The position numbers and the translations under genes were made by a program. This document shows, one piece after another, positions 21,101 to 33,029 of a DNA stretch of 64,000 bases; the stretch's first letter is position 1, and each line of letters begins with the position of its first letter. The notes beneath the pieces are model-generated. The model made no database searches, had not been told where the DNA came from, and saw nothing but the letters and a program-made list of their open reading frames with translations. The DNA lies in assembly GCA_016800925.1 (NCBI GenBank), contig JABCPU010000030.1, positions 186,001 through 250,000 on the forward strand, read 5' to 3'. This DNA comes from Suillus spraguei (lineage: Eukaryota; Basidiomycota; Agaricomycetes; Boletales; Suillaceae).

Positions 21101-21888
21101 ATGGATGCGCCAGTATATTATTCCAAGGCTGAATTCATCGAAACCGTAAGCGATGAACCCAGCGGAGTCAAACAATCATTGACACTGATCTAGGACACAG
21201 GAAACAAAGTCTCTCGAAGAGCCACCATTGCTGGTCCTCAGAATATCATTCTCGGAGGAAAAACTATTATTTCCAGCGGCGCAATCATCCGGGGAGATCT
21301 TCGTAGAACAGGTCCTGGTCATGCTGTCGTCATTTCTCTTGGAAGGTACTGTCTCGTTGGCGAGGGTTGCGTGATGAGGTACGTCTCACTTGGAGGTAGC
21401 ACATCCGTCTAACTTAGAGGTTCTACGATATTCCAGGCCACCATACAAGACGTATCGCGGAAATTTCAATTACTACCCAATGAAAATTGGGGACTATGTT
21501 CACATCGGTGCCAACAGCGTCGTCGAAGCTGCGACGATTGGGAACCATGTTGTCATTGGGAAGAATTGTGTTATTGTAAGTCTTCCTGACTATCAATAAT
21601 GCGTCTTCAAAGTTCACTGGGCATGTCTTGCAGGGGAAGTTTACAATCATAAAAGATTGTGCGCAGATCGCAGACAACACTGTCATTCCTCCCAACACCG
21701 TTATTCCGGCTCTGGCACTATTTGGTGGCTCGCCAGGCTAGTAAATTTTAATGTTGATGTCTCGTGATGATGATGTCGACTGTATTGCCGTAGGTCGCTT
21801 TGTGGAAGATTTACCAGAGTCGACACAAGAGATGGTCGAGTCCCAGACAAAACAGTACTACAGTCGTTTCCAGCCTTTAGAGCGCTGA
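21101..21888 (+). CDS. Dynactin subunit 5 (p25)
   Basis: Five exons: 21101-21145, 21194-21378, 21437-21575, 21634-21736, 21794-21888. They encode about 188 aa, close to the roughly 180-aa DCTN5 of animals. The product is a left-handed beta-helix built of hexapeptide repeats ([57 protein letters not shown]). It forms part of the dynactin pointed-end complex that links dynein to cargo on membranes and, in fungi, early endosomes. The last intron must use a GC donor (CCAG/GCTAGT), because the nearby GT would leave an in-frame TAG. The joined frame then gives the expected [11 protein letters not shown]. Confidence 0.88.
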
Positions 21889-22510
21889 TTAAGTATCTGT
21901 CACCTCAGCCTCTACCACCTTACTTAGCACCCGTGATTTCTAGAGTCACGGTATTTGCATTACACCTGTTTGTCTGTCTGATCTACAGTAACATGCCATC
22001 TCAGCTATGTTACTTGTGTCCTTCTCTCCCATGGCGATACTGCCTCGGGGGTCGGGCTTAAGTTCCTTCTTACCCACTCCCACAGATTGGAGTCACGTTA
22101 GCGCGTGTACTTATGTCTGATTGAGCGTCTCCGAGCACCATGAGACAGTGGGGATGCCACAGGGATATAGGTGCGAGATCCTCCCATGGTGTAGCCTAAG
22201 GGTGAAGGTACAGATAAGTCGTTCCGAGATTGCCGGTATTTGTGGGTCAGGGATTTCATACTACTCCCTGTTAGATTGTTATTCTTAAGATCCTCTGAAC
22301 GTGAGAAGCCCACCTTTCAAGTTCCACACTTTGACTTGACCCCACAGATCATATAGAAAAGACACGTTTTTATAATGGCATGCTTGGAAAAAAAGAGAGA
22401 AATCCCCTGTTGTGAATAACCATCTATATTGTGTGGGTATGTCTACAAAACTAGAAAATTTAAACGATTTGTTGAGTTAAGAATTTATGTAAGACACACC
22501 ATAATGTACA
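21889..22510. other. Intergenic between convergent genes
   Basis: 3' flanks of DCTN5 and the hydrolase gene. No repeat or ORF recognised. Confidence 0.6.
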
Positions 22511-25500
22511 TCATTTGCTTGGTTTAGACTGGCTCGCCTCTTGTGTCCGAGTTCGCAGTGAGGAAAACAACAACTTGCGTTTCTGTACTGAGGATGGTGG
22601 TATGTTGCTATTATCGCTGATGTCAGAGTCGGCATGTTTGTGATCGTGTTCATGGGCGACGGTTAAGAAATTGACGATAACAGCCCACAAGCTGTTAGCG
22701 TTTATCTGACTGTACTCTTGTAGGACAGCTTGATCAGCGATCCGCGCGAGCCGTCGTGCTTCATCTGTATCTCGCCGCGATACAATGCTACTCGGTGGTG
22801 GACGCTCGTCCACATCCAAAGCCCAAGCCCAACTCCAGCTGGCAGACGCAGCTTCTATACCTTCTTTGATACCCTTCACAGTATCTTGTGCCTTCCCCTT
22901 GCCATTTTTGGTTTGCGAACCATGCAAGTCTTGAAGTTGTGCGATGTTCTTCAGAACGTCTTTTCTCGAAAGCTCGAGATTGCGATGACGTTGTTTCTGG
23001 ATGGCATGTCGGTCTTTCGCGAACTTTTTGTCAAATTTACCCTTCCCCTCCATATAGCGTCGCACACTGAGCTCTGAGAGAACCCCTATAATTTCCGGGG
23101 GAGTATGAAATGCGTCCAAGTCTGGCTCTTGTTCCAGTGGTCGAAGTACGCCGGAAGTTGATACTCTTTCGCGAATCATGCCTTCGGAGAGGATACCCTG
23201 CAAAAGCATAAGGGACGTCAGCTGGGCTTTCAATAATACGCTTTGTAAAACGTACTGGGTCATCGCAATATACCCTACTCTCTCCTGCAAATCGTTGTAC
23301 ATTATCAGCGCTGTCAGGCGCATACCCTTGATTTTCTCGCCTCCCACGTTTACGTTATTCGATGATCGAGCTCGTAATGTGGATTCGAAAAGAGTGTTGT
23401 CAGATGCAGACTTTTGTACACCATGTCGAGACAATGGAGGGAGAAGGGAATTGGATGAATACGGCGAAAGACCAGCGGAATCAGGAACATTAGACGACGG
23501 GCTATTTGATTTGCCCTGGATGCGATTTAGGAATTCAGGGGTAGACAATACACGGGAAATCACAGAAAACCTCTTGATGTCGGTAGGAGAGGGTAAGGTG
23601 CTAGTAGAAGAAGGAGAGACGATCGGACTTGACAAAGATCTGGGCAACATGTTCATGCCTGTGACGTGCTTTGTGAAAGATGCAATCGCGCGGTAACAAA
23701 ATTTTCCCGGGGTAGTAAAAGGAAACAGAACCGGTAAAATATGAGCAGCATCTAGGGCGAAAGACTTATTTTAGGCCCCGATGTGAATGACATTGCTTAC
23801 CATCGTAGACCTGTAGATGAACTGCAGTTGGACTAAAACGGTCTTCTATCCCTTTGAGTGGTGGGTAAAGAGAGCATGCTTCCTCCTTGAGTGGATAACG
23901 GGAAGGATGTGCAGCTTTGTGAGCCCTTCGTAAATATTTTAGATGGTAAACAGGCCAGAATGTTAACGACTGACGAATAAATGATTTCGTCTCTTAAAAC
24001 CTCCTTGTCACTCGCAATAAAAAGCAAAGGTGGCAAGCCGCCCAGGTACGAGAGGGCCGGACTAACAAGTGGGTGTCCCAGCAAGCTATTCTGGGTATAC
24101 ATGTGCACCTGCTCTTCTATCACCAATAATTCACCTGAATTGGTTAGAAGGCGTATGGTCTGATCTTCTTTCTTGTCGAATGACGGTAGCGCAGCAGTGG
24201 CGCCAACGTTAACGGGCATTTCACTGCAAGCTGATCTTTCGTTCTCCCCGGTTAGGTTAATCATTGATACACCCCTTGAATCCTGATGCACGCTGACATT
24301 TGAGAAAGTTTCAGTGTCGTGTTTATCTTGTTTAGATTCAAGTCGAATCATCTGACGTATCCGCTTGCGCAGCCCAGAATGGACAGTGCATGTCATTTCA
24401 TCCGACGGTGGAGGCCACAAGGGACTAGGTTTCTGGAATGAAAGACCATAAACAGGAATGACATCCTGCGCATTATGGGGTTAACATACTATTGCGCAAT
24501 TCTACTGATAGCCTACCGTAGCGGTGTTGGTGTGAATACTTGGGAAAGAGTGTGTTAAATCACACCAAGGAGAAATCAAGATCCCTCCCGCAGGTAACGG
24601 GAGTCCAGTGTCACGCAAAATTTGTAACAATGCGAGGGTTAGACCCCCCCCTGCGGAATCTCCTGCAACAACAATGTGTGCTGGTTGTACTGGCTGGTGG
24701 GACGCATCAGAAGGAGGTTTGATCAAGTAAAGATCTACAATAGAGGGTCTTTAGAATTTCGTGCTCAGAGCCTCTGAAACAACAGCACTGACAAGCAGCA
24801 AGAAGATCTTGTAAGGCGCAGGGAAAAGGATACTGCGGAGCCAGGCGATAGTTGATAGCTAAATTCTGTTCAGCGCAAGTCAATAATTGGTTATGAGAGG
24901 ATGACTGACCAAAAACACGGCCGTTGATCTTCCTTGCATGCCGCAGGAGACTGTATCTGAATAATTCCGTGAGTTTACCAATAGTGCTAATCGAAAAAAG
25001 AAGTCAACCTCTGTTGATCAATGCTCCCAAAATAGTAACCCCCTGAAAACTGTTGTTGTGTGGTTTGCATTTAAACAATGACATAACACACCTCCATGAG
25101 CGTATAGTATGCAGCGCATTTCGTCCATTTCTTGCTTGTAGATATTACTCTCATTTGAGCTGGAGGCTGGCAGTCTACTTGGGGTCGGTATATCACTTCC
25201 ACCGGTGGGTATTTCCGTATCTGAGTTCTCTTTATGTCTCGCTTTGCCCCGCTTCTTTGCCATTTGATAGTCCTTGCGAGCCGTGATCCACTCTGCATCA
25301 ATACTAAATAAATAATTGAGTAAATGATTCTTGAATCACGAGCGCAGATATTATTACCCTTTTACTCCACGCACTTGCCACCACTTTGTGCCACCAACTA
25401 AGCGCTTGGCAAGTTCTTCTCCACCAAGTGCCTGGATGACGTAGCTTGCAGCCTCATCGCAACATGATAATGGAACTAATAAATGCACAACATGGGACGA

Positions 25501-25854
25501 GGGAAGAGACGGCGTCCTATTGTTCGAAAATGCTTGAACTTCCTCCACGGTGTGACTGGGCCACCATCAGATATAATTATTTGAGGTTGGTTCTGTGCAC
25601 GCACTATGTCGAGGCCTGGAGGAAACTCTGCATTCCGTATTAAGCTCGGGGTACTTGGATGATTAACTCCGAAAACATACCTTCGCAATATTAAATGCTT
25701 CATGATAGAGAAGTTCGTCCTGGTGCAGCTGTGTTGCAAAGTTGGACTGTCGTGCGTTCTCCTTCTTGATACGATCAAAGTAATGTTTGACCAATGTTTC
25801 CAGTACTAGTGGTCCTAGTCGCAGTCCGGCATTGCGCGTCAGAGAGTTTGACAT
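22511..25854 (-). CDS. Alpha/beta hydrolase, hormone-sensitive-lipase / steryl acetyl hydrolase type, 13 exons
   Basis: Exons: 25854-25681, 25627-25605, 25555-25358, 25303-25092, 25042-25009, 24956-24910, 24858-24793, 24734-24517, 24465-23975, 23925-23801, 23751-23326, 23284-23256, 23197-22511; all junctions keep frame, about 909 aa. The N-terminal region resembles fungal HSL-family proteins ([17 protein letters not shown], then [10 protein letters not shown]). The oxyanion motif HGGG is near residue 201, the nucleophile is in GDSAGGG near 278, the acid is in ASDKEV near 477 and the histidine in DDAAHIL near 533, so the triad looks complete. Such enzymes hydrolyse lipid or steryl esters, often at the ER. 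A C-terminal extension of about 370 residues, Ser/Pro-rich then charged, contains [10 protein letters not shown] and a basic [16 protein letters not shown] stretch. The exons of 23 and 29 nt and the 41-nt intron are the least certain parts. Confidence 0.8.
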
Positions 25855-26660
25855 CGTCCTGGTCGTTGTGAGACAAGCAGATGACGTTGACTAAGTGAGA
25901 AGTTGATAAGGCCCGTGTGACCTTCACTGACAAAAGCTGAGTCAATGATGTAGAACGGTGCACTTAGAATTGAACGCCGCCGTGGCGCCTTCCACCGGCT
26001 CTTGCCAAGTAACAGGCAGCGTGCAGACTAGAGCAAATAGTCCGTCTTATAAGTTCAAGCTAGAACAAGTGAAGTTTAGGTGACCTAAGTGTACGGCGCG
26101 ATGGTCATAAAAATGCATGCAGCACTTGAAGCATCCGGTATAGTACCAGCTTAGCAATGGCATATAAACATTGCCTCATGGCGGCAGCAGCTGACATAAT
26201 AAAGGCGCGGCAGTTGCCATGGCCATGTGGTAATTGTGTCAGACATTGTACTATGTATAATGTCTCCATCAACACAAGTAGCTGATCATGGACATCAATC
26301 ATCAACTGGCCCCACAGTACCTTGAAATTTGTCGACTTATTTCTGGAAATTTTATTGTAGGAACCCTGGCAACTCGATATCTGACTGAGGATGAGCCCAA
26401 CATGGCGAGCCTTGAGACGAGGTTTGACGTACATTTGTTCTTGTCTGGCATGTACAATAACTCGCATAACATACTTCGTCACCATGGTCATTCTCCTCAT
26501 TCAAAATCAACATTGGCGGGACCTATCTCTTGTCCGCTAAACATACTTAAGTTGGACTTACCCAGGCAGTATTGCAATCATCATCTACTTCCTGCTTGCT
26601 ATCCATCCCAACTTGAAATCCATCAGCACCCATTTTTATAGTCCCTGACACTATTCTCCA
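25855..26660. other. Divergent intergenic region
   Basis: It separates the starts of the hydrolase (-) and the kinase (+). Overlapping open frames at 26105-26500 (-) and 26288-26641 (+) show no recognisable domain and I do not call them. Confidence 0.5.
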
Positions 26661-27827
26661 ATGACTTTTGATCTCGCAAATATCCATGTACCCAATCTGA
26701 CGGGAATGGTCGTGCCGATTGGCAATTACGCAATCGGCAGAGGAAGCTTTGCAGACGTATGGAAGGGAATCTACACCCAACCAGGTGGTGGTAGATATAC
26801 TGTACGTGTTGCTCTGTCACTGGCGACGTGTAATGCACTTATTCGCTCATCGATGTAGGTAGCGGTGAAGATCTTGAGACCAATGCTGTTGTCCGACAGG
26901 CGTCTTGCGATGAAATCTCTACGGGTATGTAGACCGTTTACTCATAGCTTATTCTTGTCACTTATTCTATCTTTTTCAGAAAATTTTGCGAGAGGCAAAA
27001 GTTTGGAGCACTCTGAATCATCCCAATGTAGCACGGTTCATCGGTGTGTACTATCAAGAAGAAATGGGAGGGTATTGTATCCCCCGCCTGGTATCGGTGT
27101 TTTATGAGAGAAAAACACTCAAAGATAATCTCCCATATATTCAGAGCGATCATCAGAGATTAAAACTTGTATGTATCTATTTCATTCGTAATCGCGCATG
27201 TTCAATGATGTACGGACAGCTTCGCCAATTTTTTTCTGGATTAGCATACTTACACCGCAAGAATGTCATCCATGGAGATCTCAAACCTGTTAGCACACAA
27301 TTTATGTCTGCGGGAATAACAACTTATATTTCTTGTAGGCTAACGTTCTTCTTGACGACTCTTTTAATGCAGTTTTGACGGACTTCGGCCTTTCCCGTGT
27401 CCTCGAAGCTTCTGGTTTCACAACAACGAATATAAAACCAGTTGGCACATTTCGTTACATGGCGCGTGAGTTGATGAATCCCACGTACTCTTCGACAACA
27501 GCACCGCTGCCAACCGTGCAATCAGACGTCTGGTCGGGAGGTATGACGGGTCTAGAGGTGCGCATAATCATTGTTGCCACAAATTGCGGATACTGAGTGT
27601 GCCACTAGATTTTATCTGGCATTGTTCCCTACGCCGATAAGAATGGAGATGGCGAGCTAATCTATTGTATTTGTCAACGAAGGGGAATACCCAACCGGCA
27701 TCTTTACCCACGAGTATCAGGTGGGACATGGTCAATGCTGATGGCCTGCTGGGTAGATGAGGGAATGCGACCGGCTGTATCCGAATTGATAAGGTACTTG
27801 GATGACCTCTATCCAGGCTTGCAGTGA
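26661..27827 (+). CDS. Protein kinase (TKL-like, fungal expansion)
   Basis: Six exons: 26661-26801, 26859-26924, 26980-27168, 27220-27288, 27339-27557, 27609-27827. All introns are 50-57 nt and phase 0, giving about 300 aa. The product is essentially just a kinase domain. Motifs in order: glycine loop GRGSFADV, VAVKI lysine, helix-C glutamate in LREAKVW, LAYLHRKNVIHGDLKPANVL, DFG in LTDFGLSR, GTFRYMARE in the APE position, and DVWSGGMTGLEILSG. The catalytic loop is HGD rather than HRD, common in basidiomycete TKL-like kinases, with the proton-acceptor Asp and the Asn kept, so activity is likely. Substrate unknown. Its end is 86 bp from the convergent APH gene. Confidence 0.82.
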
Positions 27828-27912
27828 GCCAGACGATGTGAAACTGTCACAAATGTAGATAAAGAACATTCTTCCCACATGGTTATATACAATACGGACT
27901 TGGCGGGTAATG

Positions 27913-29418
27913 TTATAGTTTTGGTCCTATGAACCCGTCGTCTTCTAAGATTGCCTTTGCCAACCGACCAACCAAAGGAAAGAGTTGCACGTGAATGAAA
28001 GCTTTTTCCGAGCTTGCCTGCCGCCGCGCATATCTAGCAGCAATACCTTGCGAGATTATGGCAAGCTTAAAACAACCAAGTCAATATATACTGTACTGTC
28101 CCATACCAGGATAGAGTACGTACCCGGAAGAGCATCCAACTACGGACAAAGACCATCTCTTTAATGGGATATAGCTGGTTGGTCAGCCTGCAGTACTCGC
28201 GCTCAAGGTCTTCCAAGGGTATAGGAACATCTTTCGTAGCATTCTTGAACGACTTGATGACCGTAAATTTAGTGACTTCGGAATCCTTAGGTATATGGCG
28301 AGCGTCGATTGCCCATGGTTGGGTAAGGTTCGCAAGGTCGGCGAGCTATGCAGTAAACTTAGACCAAAATGCAGAAGGCAGCGATAAGTGGACGTACTGG
28401 ACTACCTAGAGTACATAACTCCCAGTCCAGTATGCCAATTACCCGGTTTTCTGTTGGATGAAATATCATGTTGTCAAGCTTGTAATCTCCATGAACAATC
28501 CGTAGCCCAGTTTTCCTCTCGTCCGGGAGGTTCTTCTGGTACCAACCGATCATTTCTTCAAAACACGGGATATTTCCTGTCGCTTTTCTTGTCTCCACAT
28601 CTACAGCCTGAGACTGGGCAACTGATATACGCGTGAGGGATTTGATTTGACGGGGGAAGTAATCAGTCGTGGGACCAAAGTTCTCGAGGCCTATTTGGAA
28701 TGGGTCAATAGAGGCCAACGCTGCCAACGAGCGGATGGCTGAGAGCCAGCTTGGGGTAATCAGGCTTAGTATCTTAAAAGAGTTGACAAAAAGTACCATT
28801 CTCTTCGGTCCTGCTGCGGGAGTTCAAGCATCCTTGTGTCCGTGAATATTCGCCCTTCGAGGTACTCCATGATATAGAAAGGAGTGCCAATAACGCTATT
28901 GTCCTCGCACAGAACGAAAGATTGCGGGACAGGAACTATCTGCTCTGGCTTTCTGCTCGGGTTGATATTGTATTGATGCAATGCACTCAGCATGCGGTAT
29001 TCACGCTCAATTTGGTGAGCAGTCGAGGACAACAATTCGCCCGCTGGCTTTTTGCGCAACACAAATCGCTTCGCGCTGATGAGCTACAATTTAAATGGGA
29101 CGTAGTACCTGGCGAAGGACAAGATTATACCTTGCATCAGTCAGGAAGTATGTGGGATTGGACTAAATAGTCCAGTGAGTCGCACCAGCCTGTGCACATT
29201 GAACCATGAGCGTACCTGTCCAAACTATCCTGCCAGTCCGAGTCAACCTGCAATCTCTCCTCGATAGATTGCAACCGCACCTTAAACTGCTGCACCTGTA
29301 TGGGAGCAGCGACAACAGGTACATGTAATTTCAGGTACGTATTGAGTTTCTGGATGTCAACGTTGGCGCGCATGGCACCATACTCCCCCCCAATACTTTT
29401 TGGCGCGCTACCAGGCAT
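27913..29418 (-). CDS. APH-family phosphotransferase (ACAD10/11 N-terminal type)
   Basis: Seven exons: 29418-29281, 29224-29216, 29162-29131, 29075-28797, 28749-28398, 28345-28124, 28065-27913; about 394 aa. The 9-nt exon 2 (TTTGGACAG) adds FGQ and restores the conserved QFKFGQSNPTYFL. Other family marks are FVLRKKPAGEL (nucleotide-binding lysine region), the catalytic HGDYKLDN, and GILDWELCTLG, where the Asp binds metal. The family resembles aminoglycoside/choline kinases; the fungal proteins match the kinase half of ACAD10/11, which phosphorylates 4-hydroxy acyl-CoAs in animals. That substrate is an inference. There is no acyl-CoA dehydrogenase domain here, so it stands alone. It is divergent from the mtHsp70 gene (395 bp apart). 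Confidence 0.85.
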
Positions 29419-29813
29419 AATATCAAGGTTTCGAGGTTAAAGTTGAACCAAAGGAGGTGCGGCGTTACCACTGCTAGTCTGCTACCGCTCACGATGCAAG
29501 GCCGGCCGGGAATCTGGCAGGTGCCGGGAACTTTCGCACTTACTTGAAAAGAGAGAAACTGTCCTAGTAAATTTTTCAACTCCCAAAAATTACTTGCAAA
29601 ATCACGACGGCGTAAGTTTGAACGCTGCAAGAAGCCTGTGAATTAAATAATTGTAACAAAATGAAGCCACTAGTGAGTGAGTGCCAGGGCCAGAATCCCG
29701 AATGTTCCACGTTTCTCGGATTCTTTCTGGCTGATGTAAGCCTTACGCGGACACCCTAAAATTTTGAATCATCGTGTCCAATTTGCTAAGTCACCTTTTC
29801 AACCTTTTCCTCC

Positions 29814-32121
29814 ATGTTCACTGTAGCTCGTTCCCTTCGCAGTCCTGTTGCCCGTACTGGCAGCTATGCGGTGCGTGGTTAAGTCATTTTAGTGTTCGAT
29901 GCATTGACAATCCACATTTGATAGGCTATCTCGCGATCGAAGATCGCGAGGAACATGAATACCAAAGTTTCCGGTAAGCTTCGTAGTTCTGCGTCCGGGT
30001 TCAAGTTGCTTATCTGCGCTACAGGACCTGTCGTTGGTATTGACTTGGGCACAACGAACTCATGTGTTTCCGTCATGGAGGGGAAGACGGCGCGTGTGAT
30101 TGAAAATTCTGAGGGTGCCAGGACAACGCCCTCTGTCATTGCATTCACGAAACACGGTGAACGTCTGGTCGGCCTACCTGCAAAGCGCCAGGCCGTCGTC
30201 AACCCTGCCAATACGGTCTTTGCATTCAAGCGGTTGATTGGTCGGCGATACAAAGACAAGGAAGTACAGGAAGACGTGAAGCATTGGTGGGTCTAGTGTT
30301 TGACAGAATATGTAAGGTCGCTCATGATAGGCAGGCCTTTCCCTGTCGTAGAAAAACCCGACGGTCGGCCAGCGGTAGAGATTGAAGTGGGCTCAAAGAA
30401 GCAGCAATACGTACGTCTCTTCCTCACCTGGACCCATTGTTGAGTTCTCAAATCATCTCTAGTCTCCCGAGGAGCTGTCGTCTATGGTCCTTGTAAAAAT
30501 GCGTGAGACTTGCGAGCAATTTTTCAACAAGAAAGTCAAGTAGGTCATATGTGCATGTAACACGAATCTCAGCTCATTATTTTATAGCCACGCCGTCATT
30601 ACTGTACCTGCCTATTTCAATGACGCACAACGACAAGCAACAAAGGATGCTGGTCAAATCGCAGGGCTCGAAGTGCTGCGGGTCATCAATGAACCTACCG
30701 CTGCTGCTCTTGCCTATGGTTTGGATCGTTCTGATTCATCAGTCATTGCCGTATATGATCTTGGAGGTGGTACCTTTGATATCTCAATCTTGGAAATGCA
30801 GAAGGGTGTCTTTGAGGTCAAGTCAACCAATGGCGATACTCACCTTGGTGGTGAGGACTTTGACATCATTCTGCTCAACAACATCTTGGCGGAGTTCAAG
30901 AAGGAGTCTGGCATTGACCTCAGCCAGGACAGGATAGCCATTCAGCGTATTCGTGAAACTGCTGAGAAGGCGAAGATCGAGCTTTCGTCGACAACGCAGA
31001 CGGAGATCAACCTCCCCTATATAACCGCCGATGCATCTGGCCCCAAGCACATTAACATGAGGCTTGGACGTGTGCAGCTGGAGAATCTCGTGGAGTCCCT
31101 CATCAAGCGTACCGTTGACCCATGCAAGAAGGCCCTTTCTGATGCCGGTGTTAAAGCTAGTGAAATTGACGAGGTCATCCTCGTTGGTGGTATGACTCGT
31201 ATGCCCAAAGTCTCCGACACGGTCAAGAGCATCTTCGGTCGTGAGCCTAGCAAGGGTGTCAACCCTGATGAGGCCGTTGCCATTGGTGCCTCCATCCAGG
31301 GTGGCGTGCTCGCAGGCAACGTCACCGATATCCTGCTCCTTGACGTTACACCCTTATCACTCGGTATTGAGACGCTCGGTGGTATCATGACCAAGCTCAT
31401 CAGTCGCAACACGACCATCCCGACAAAGAAGTCGCAGGTTTTCTCTACTGCTGCTGATGGCCAGACCGCTATCGAGGTCAAGATCTACCAGGGCGAACGC
31501 GAGCTTGTCCGGGATAACAAGCTCCTTGGCAATTTTAACCTCGTTGGCATTCCCCCTGCTCCCAAGGGCGTTCCTCAGATTGAGATCACATTTGACATCG
31601 ATGCTGATGGTATTGTCAACGTATCCGCCAAGGACAAGGCCACCAACAAGGATCAGTCTATGACCATCGCCTCATCTTCCGGTCTTAGCGACAAGGATAT
31701 TGAGCGCATGGTTGCAGATGCCGAGCAGTTCGCCGAATCCGACAAAGCTCGTCGTGATCTCATTGAGGAAAGCAATAAGGGCGAATCCGTCTGCTCTGAC
31801 ACTGAGAAAGGTACGATTTATTAACTTGTCATTTGTCTTGGCATCCTACTAACATGGACGTCTACAGCCATGAATGAGTTCAAGGACCAACTCGACACGG
31901 CCGAAAAGGAGAAGGTCACTAAGTTTGTTGCGGAACTTCGCGAGCTTGCTGCCAAGGGACAGGCTGGCGACGGCAGTGTTACCGCCGAGCAGATCCGGGA
32001 GAAGATCAACGAGACTCAACAAGCTTCGCTGGGCCTTTTCCAAAAGGTGTACGAGAAGCGGAACGCTGAGAATGCCTCCTCAGAAACCAAGGAGGAGACC
32101 AAGGAGGAGAAGAAGGATTAA
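29814..32121 (+). CDS. SSC1: Mitochondrial Hsp70 (Ssc1-type chaperone)
   Basis: Seven exons: 29814-29870, 29925-29973, 30025-30286, 30335-30410, 30463-30539, 30588-31810, 31868-32121; 665 aa, close to yeast Ssc1. The first about 35 residues ([16 protein letters not shown]) are Arg/Ser-rich without acids, a mitochondrial presequence. All Hsp70 signatures are present: [21 protein letters not shown] and [12 protein letters not shown], then the beta-sandwich substrate domain and a C-terminal helical lid ending in the charged [12 protein letters not shown]. The sequence is DnaK-like rather than cytosolic ([16 protein letters not shown]). It drives matrix import with the TIM23 motor and folds imported proteins. 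Introns cluster in the 5' third; exon 6 alone carries 1223 nt. Confidence 0.95.
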
Positions 32122-33029
32122 ATGCCTTAGGTCTCGTCCGTTCCGCAGCTCCCATCATCTTTGCTGCATCTTGGTTTCTCGCATCGCATTGCTATTTCGT
32201 CACAACGCATTTGTCCAATCTGCACTCACGCCCACACGCATTTTCTAGATTACGAAAAAAGTACTGCTCAGACATACTTTATTACTCACATGATTCTGAT
32301 TTGTACTCGACCATGCACAATCCGTGTTGTGGTTGAGACACATCTGCTTTTTTATTTTCTCAGTACGCCCTCCCCGCTCAGTTTGTATGTGTATGCACTG
32401 CATCGCAATTATTATTCCAGTAGCGCTAATGAGATTGTTTTGCAAGTGCGGCCTAAGAATGTGTCGAAAGCGTGCCCTATTTATCTAAGTAAATCTGTGA
32501 TAGCTCGCCTGAGTTTAACCGTTTTTGCATACGCACTGACGCCCCTCCTTCGTTTTCTTCCGTTTCCTTTATCTTAGACTGCGCCTCTGTCCTCCTTATG
32601 CCTCTGCTTTGACAACTTCTCCGCTCTTCCTTTTATATTGATATCTTAGAGCCACTCAGAATCATTCCGTATATATGTAGCTCGTGTAGTTTCATAGATC
32701 AGTATCTTGGCAAGGATTTCTATGAGATCGTGTTAGTGCGACGATGAGTCAGACAGTGGCACCTACTAAGCCGAACCGTTCCTGCCATATTTAGACGACT
32801 GTCTTATTGTCACATATTTATGTAACACGAGTCACGACTAATCCAGTCGTGGCTCTTTGCACCACATCTATCACCATAGCAAAGACCGCGACAATAGCTG
32901 CGGCTTAAAATTGACTTTGACTGACTATATCTTGTCGCCGGAGTCCAGTGCTGGAAGCATGGCTTTCTTGGATGATGTGACCTTTTGTCTGCCTCGATCT
33001 GTTCCCAGCACTAGCTTATCTGAATAAAT
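32122..33029. other. Intergenic, 3' flank of mtHsp70
   Basis: No gene or repeat recognised. The T/C-rich 32122-32600 is probably 3' UTR. Confidence 0.5.

Noticed and set aside
26105..26641. Overlapping 131-aa (-) and 117-aa (+) frames
   Set aside because: No recognisable motif on either strand; probably chance frames in the shared upstream region.
30823..31481. Minus-strand frames inside the mtHsp70 gene
   Set aside because: Antisense shadows of a strongly conserved coding exon.
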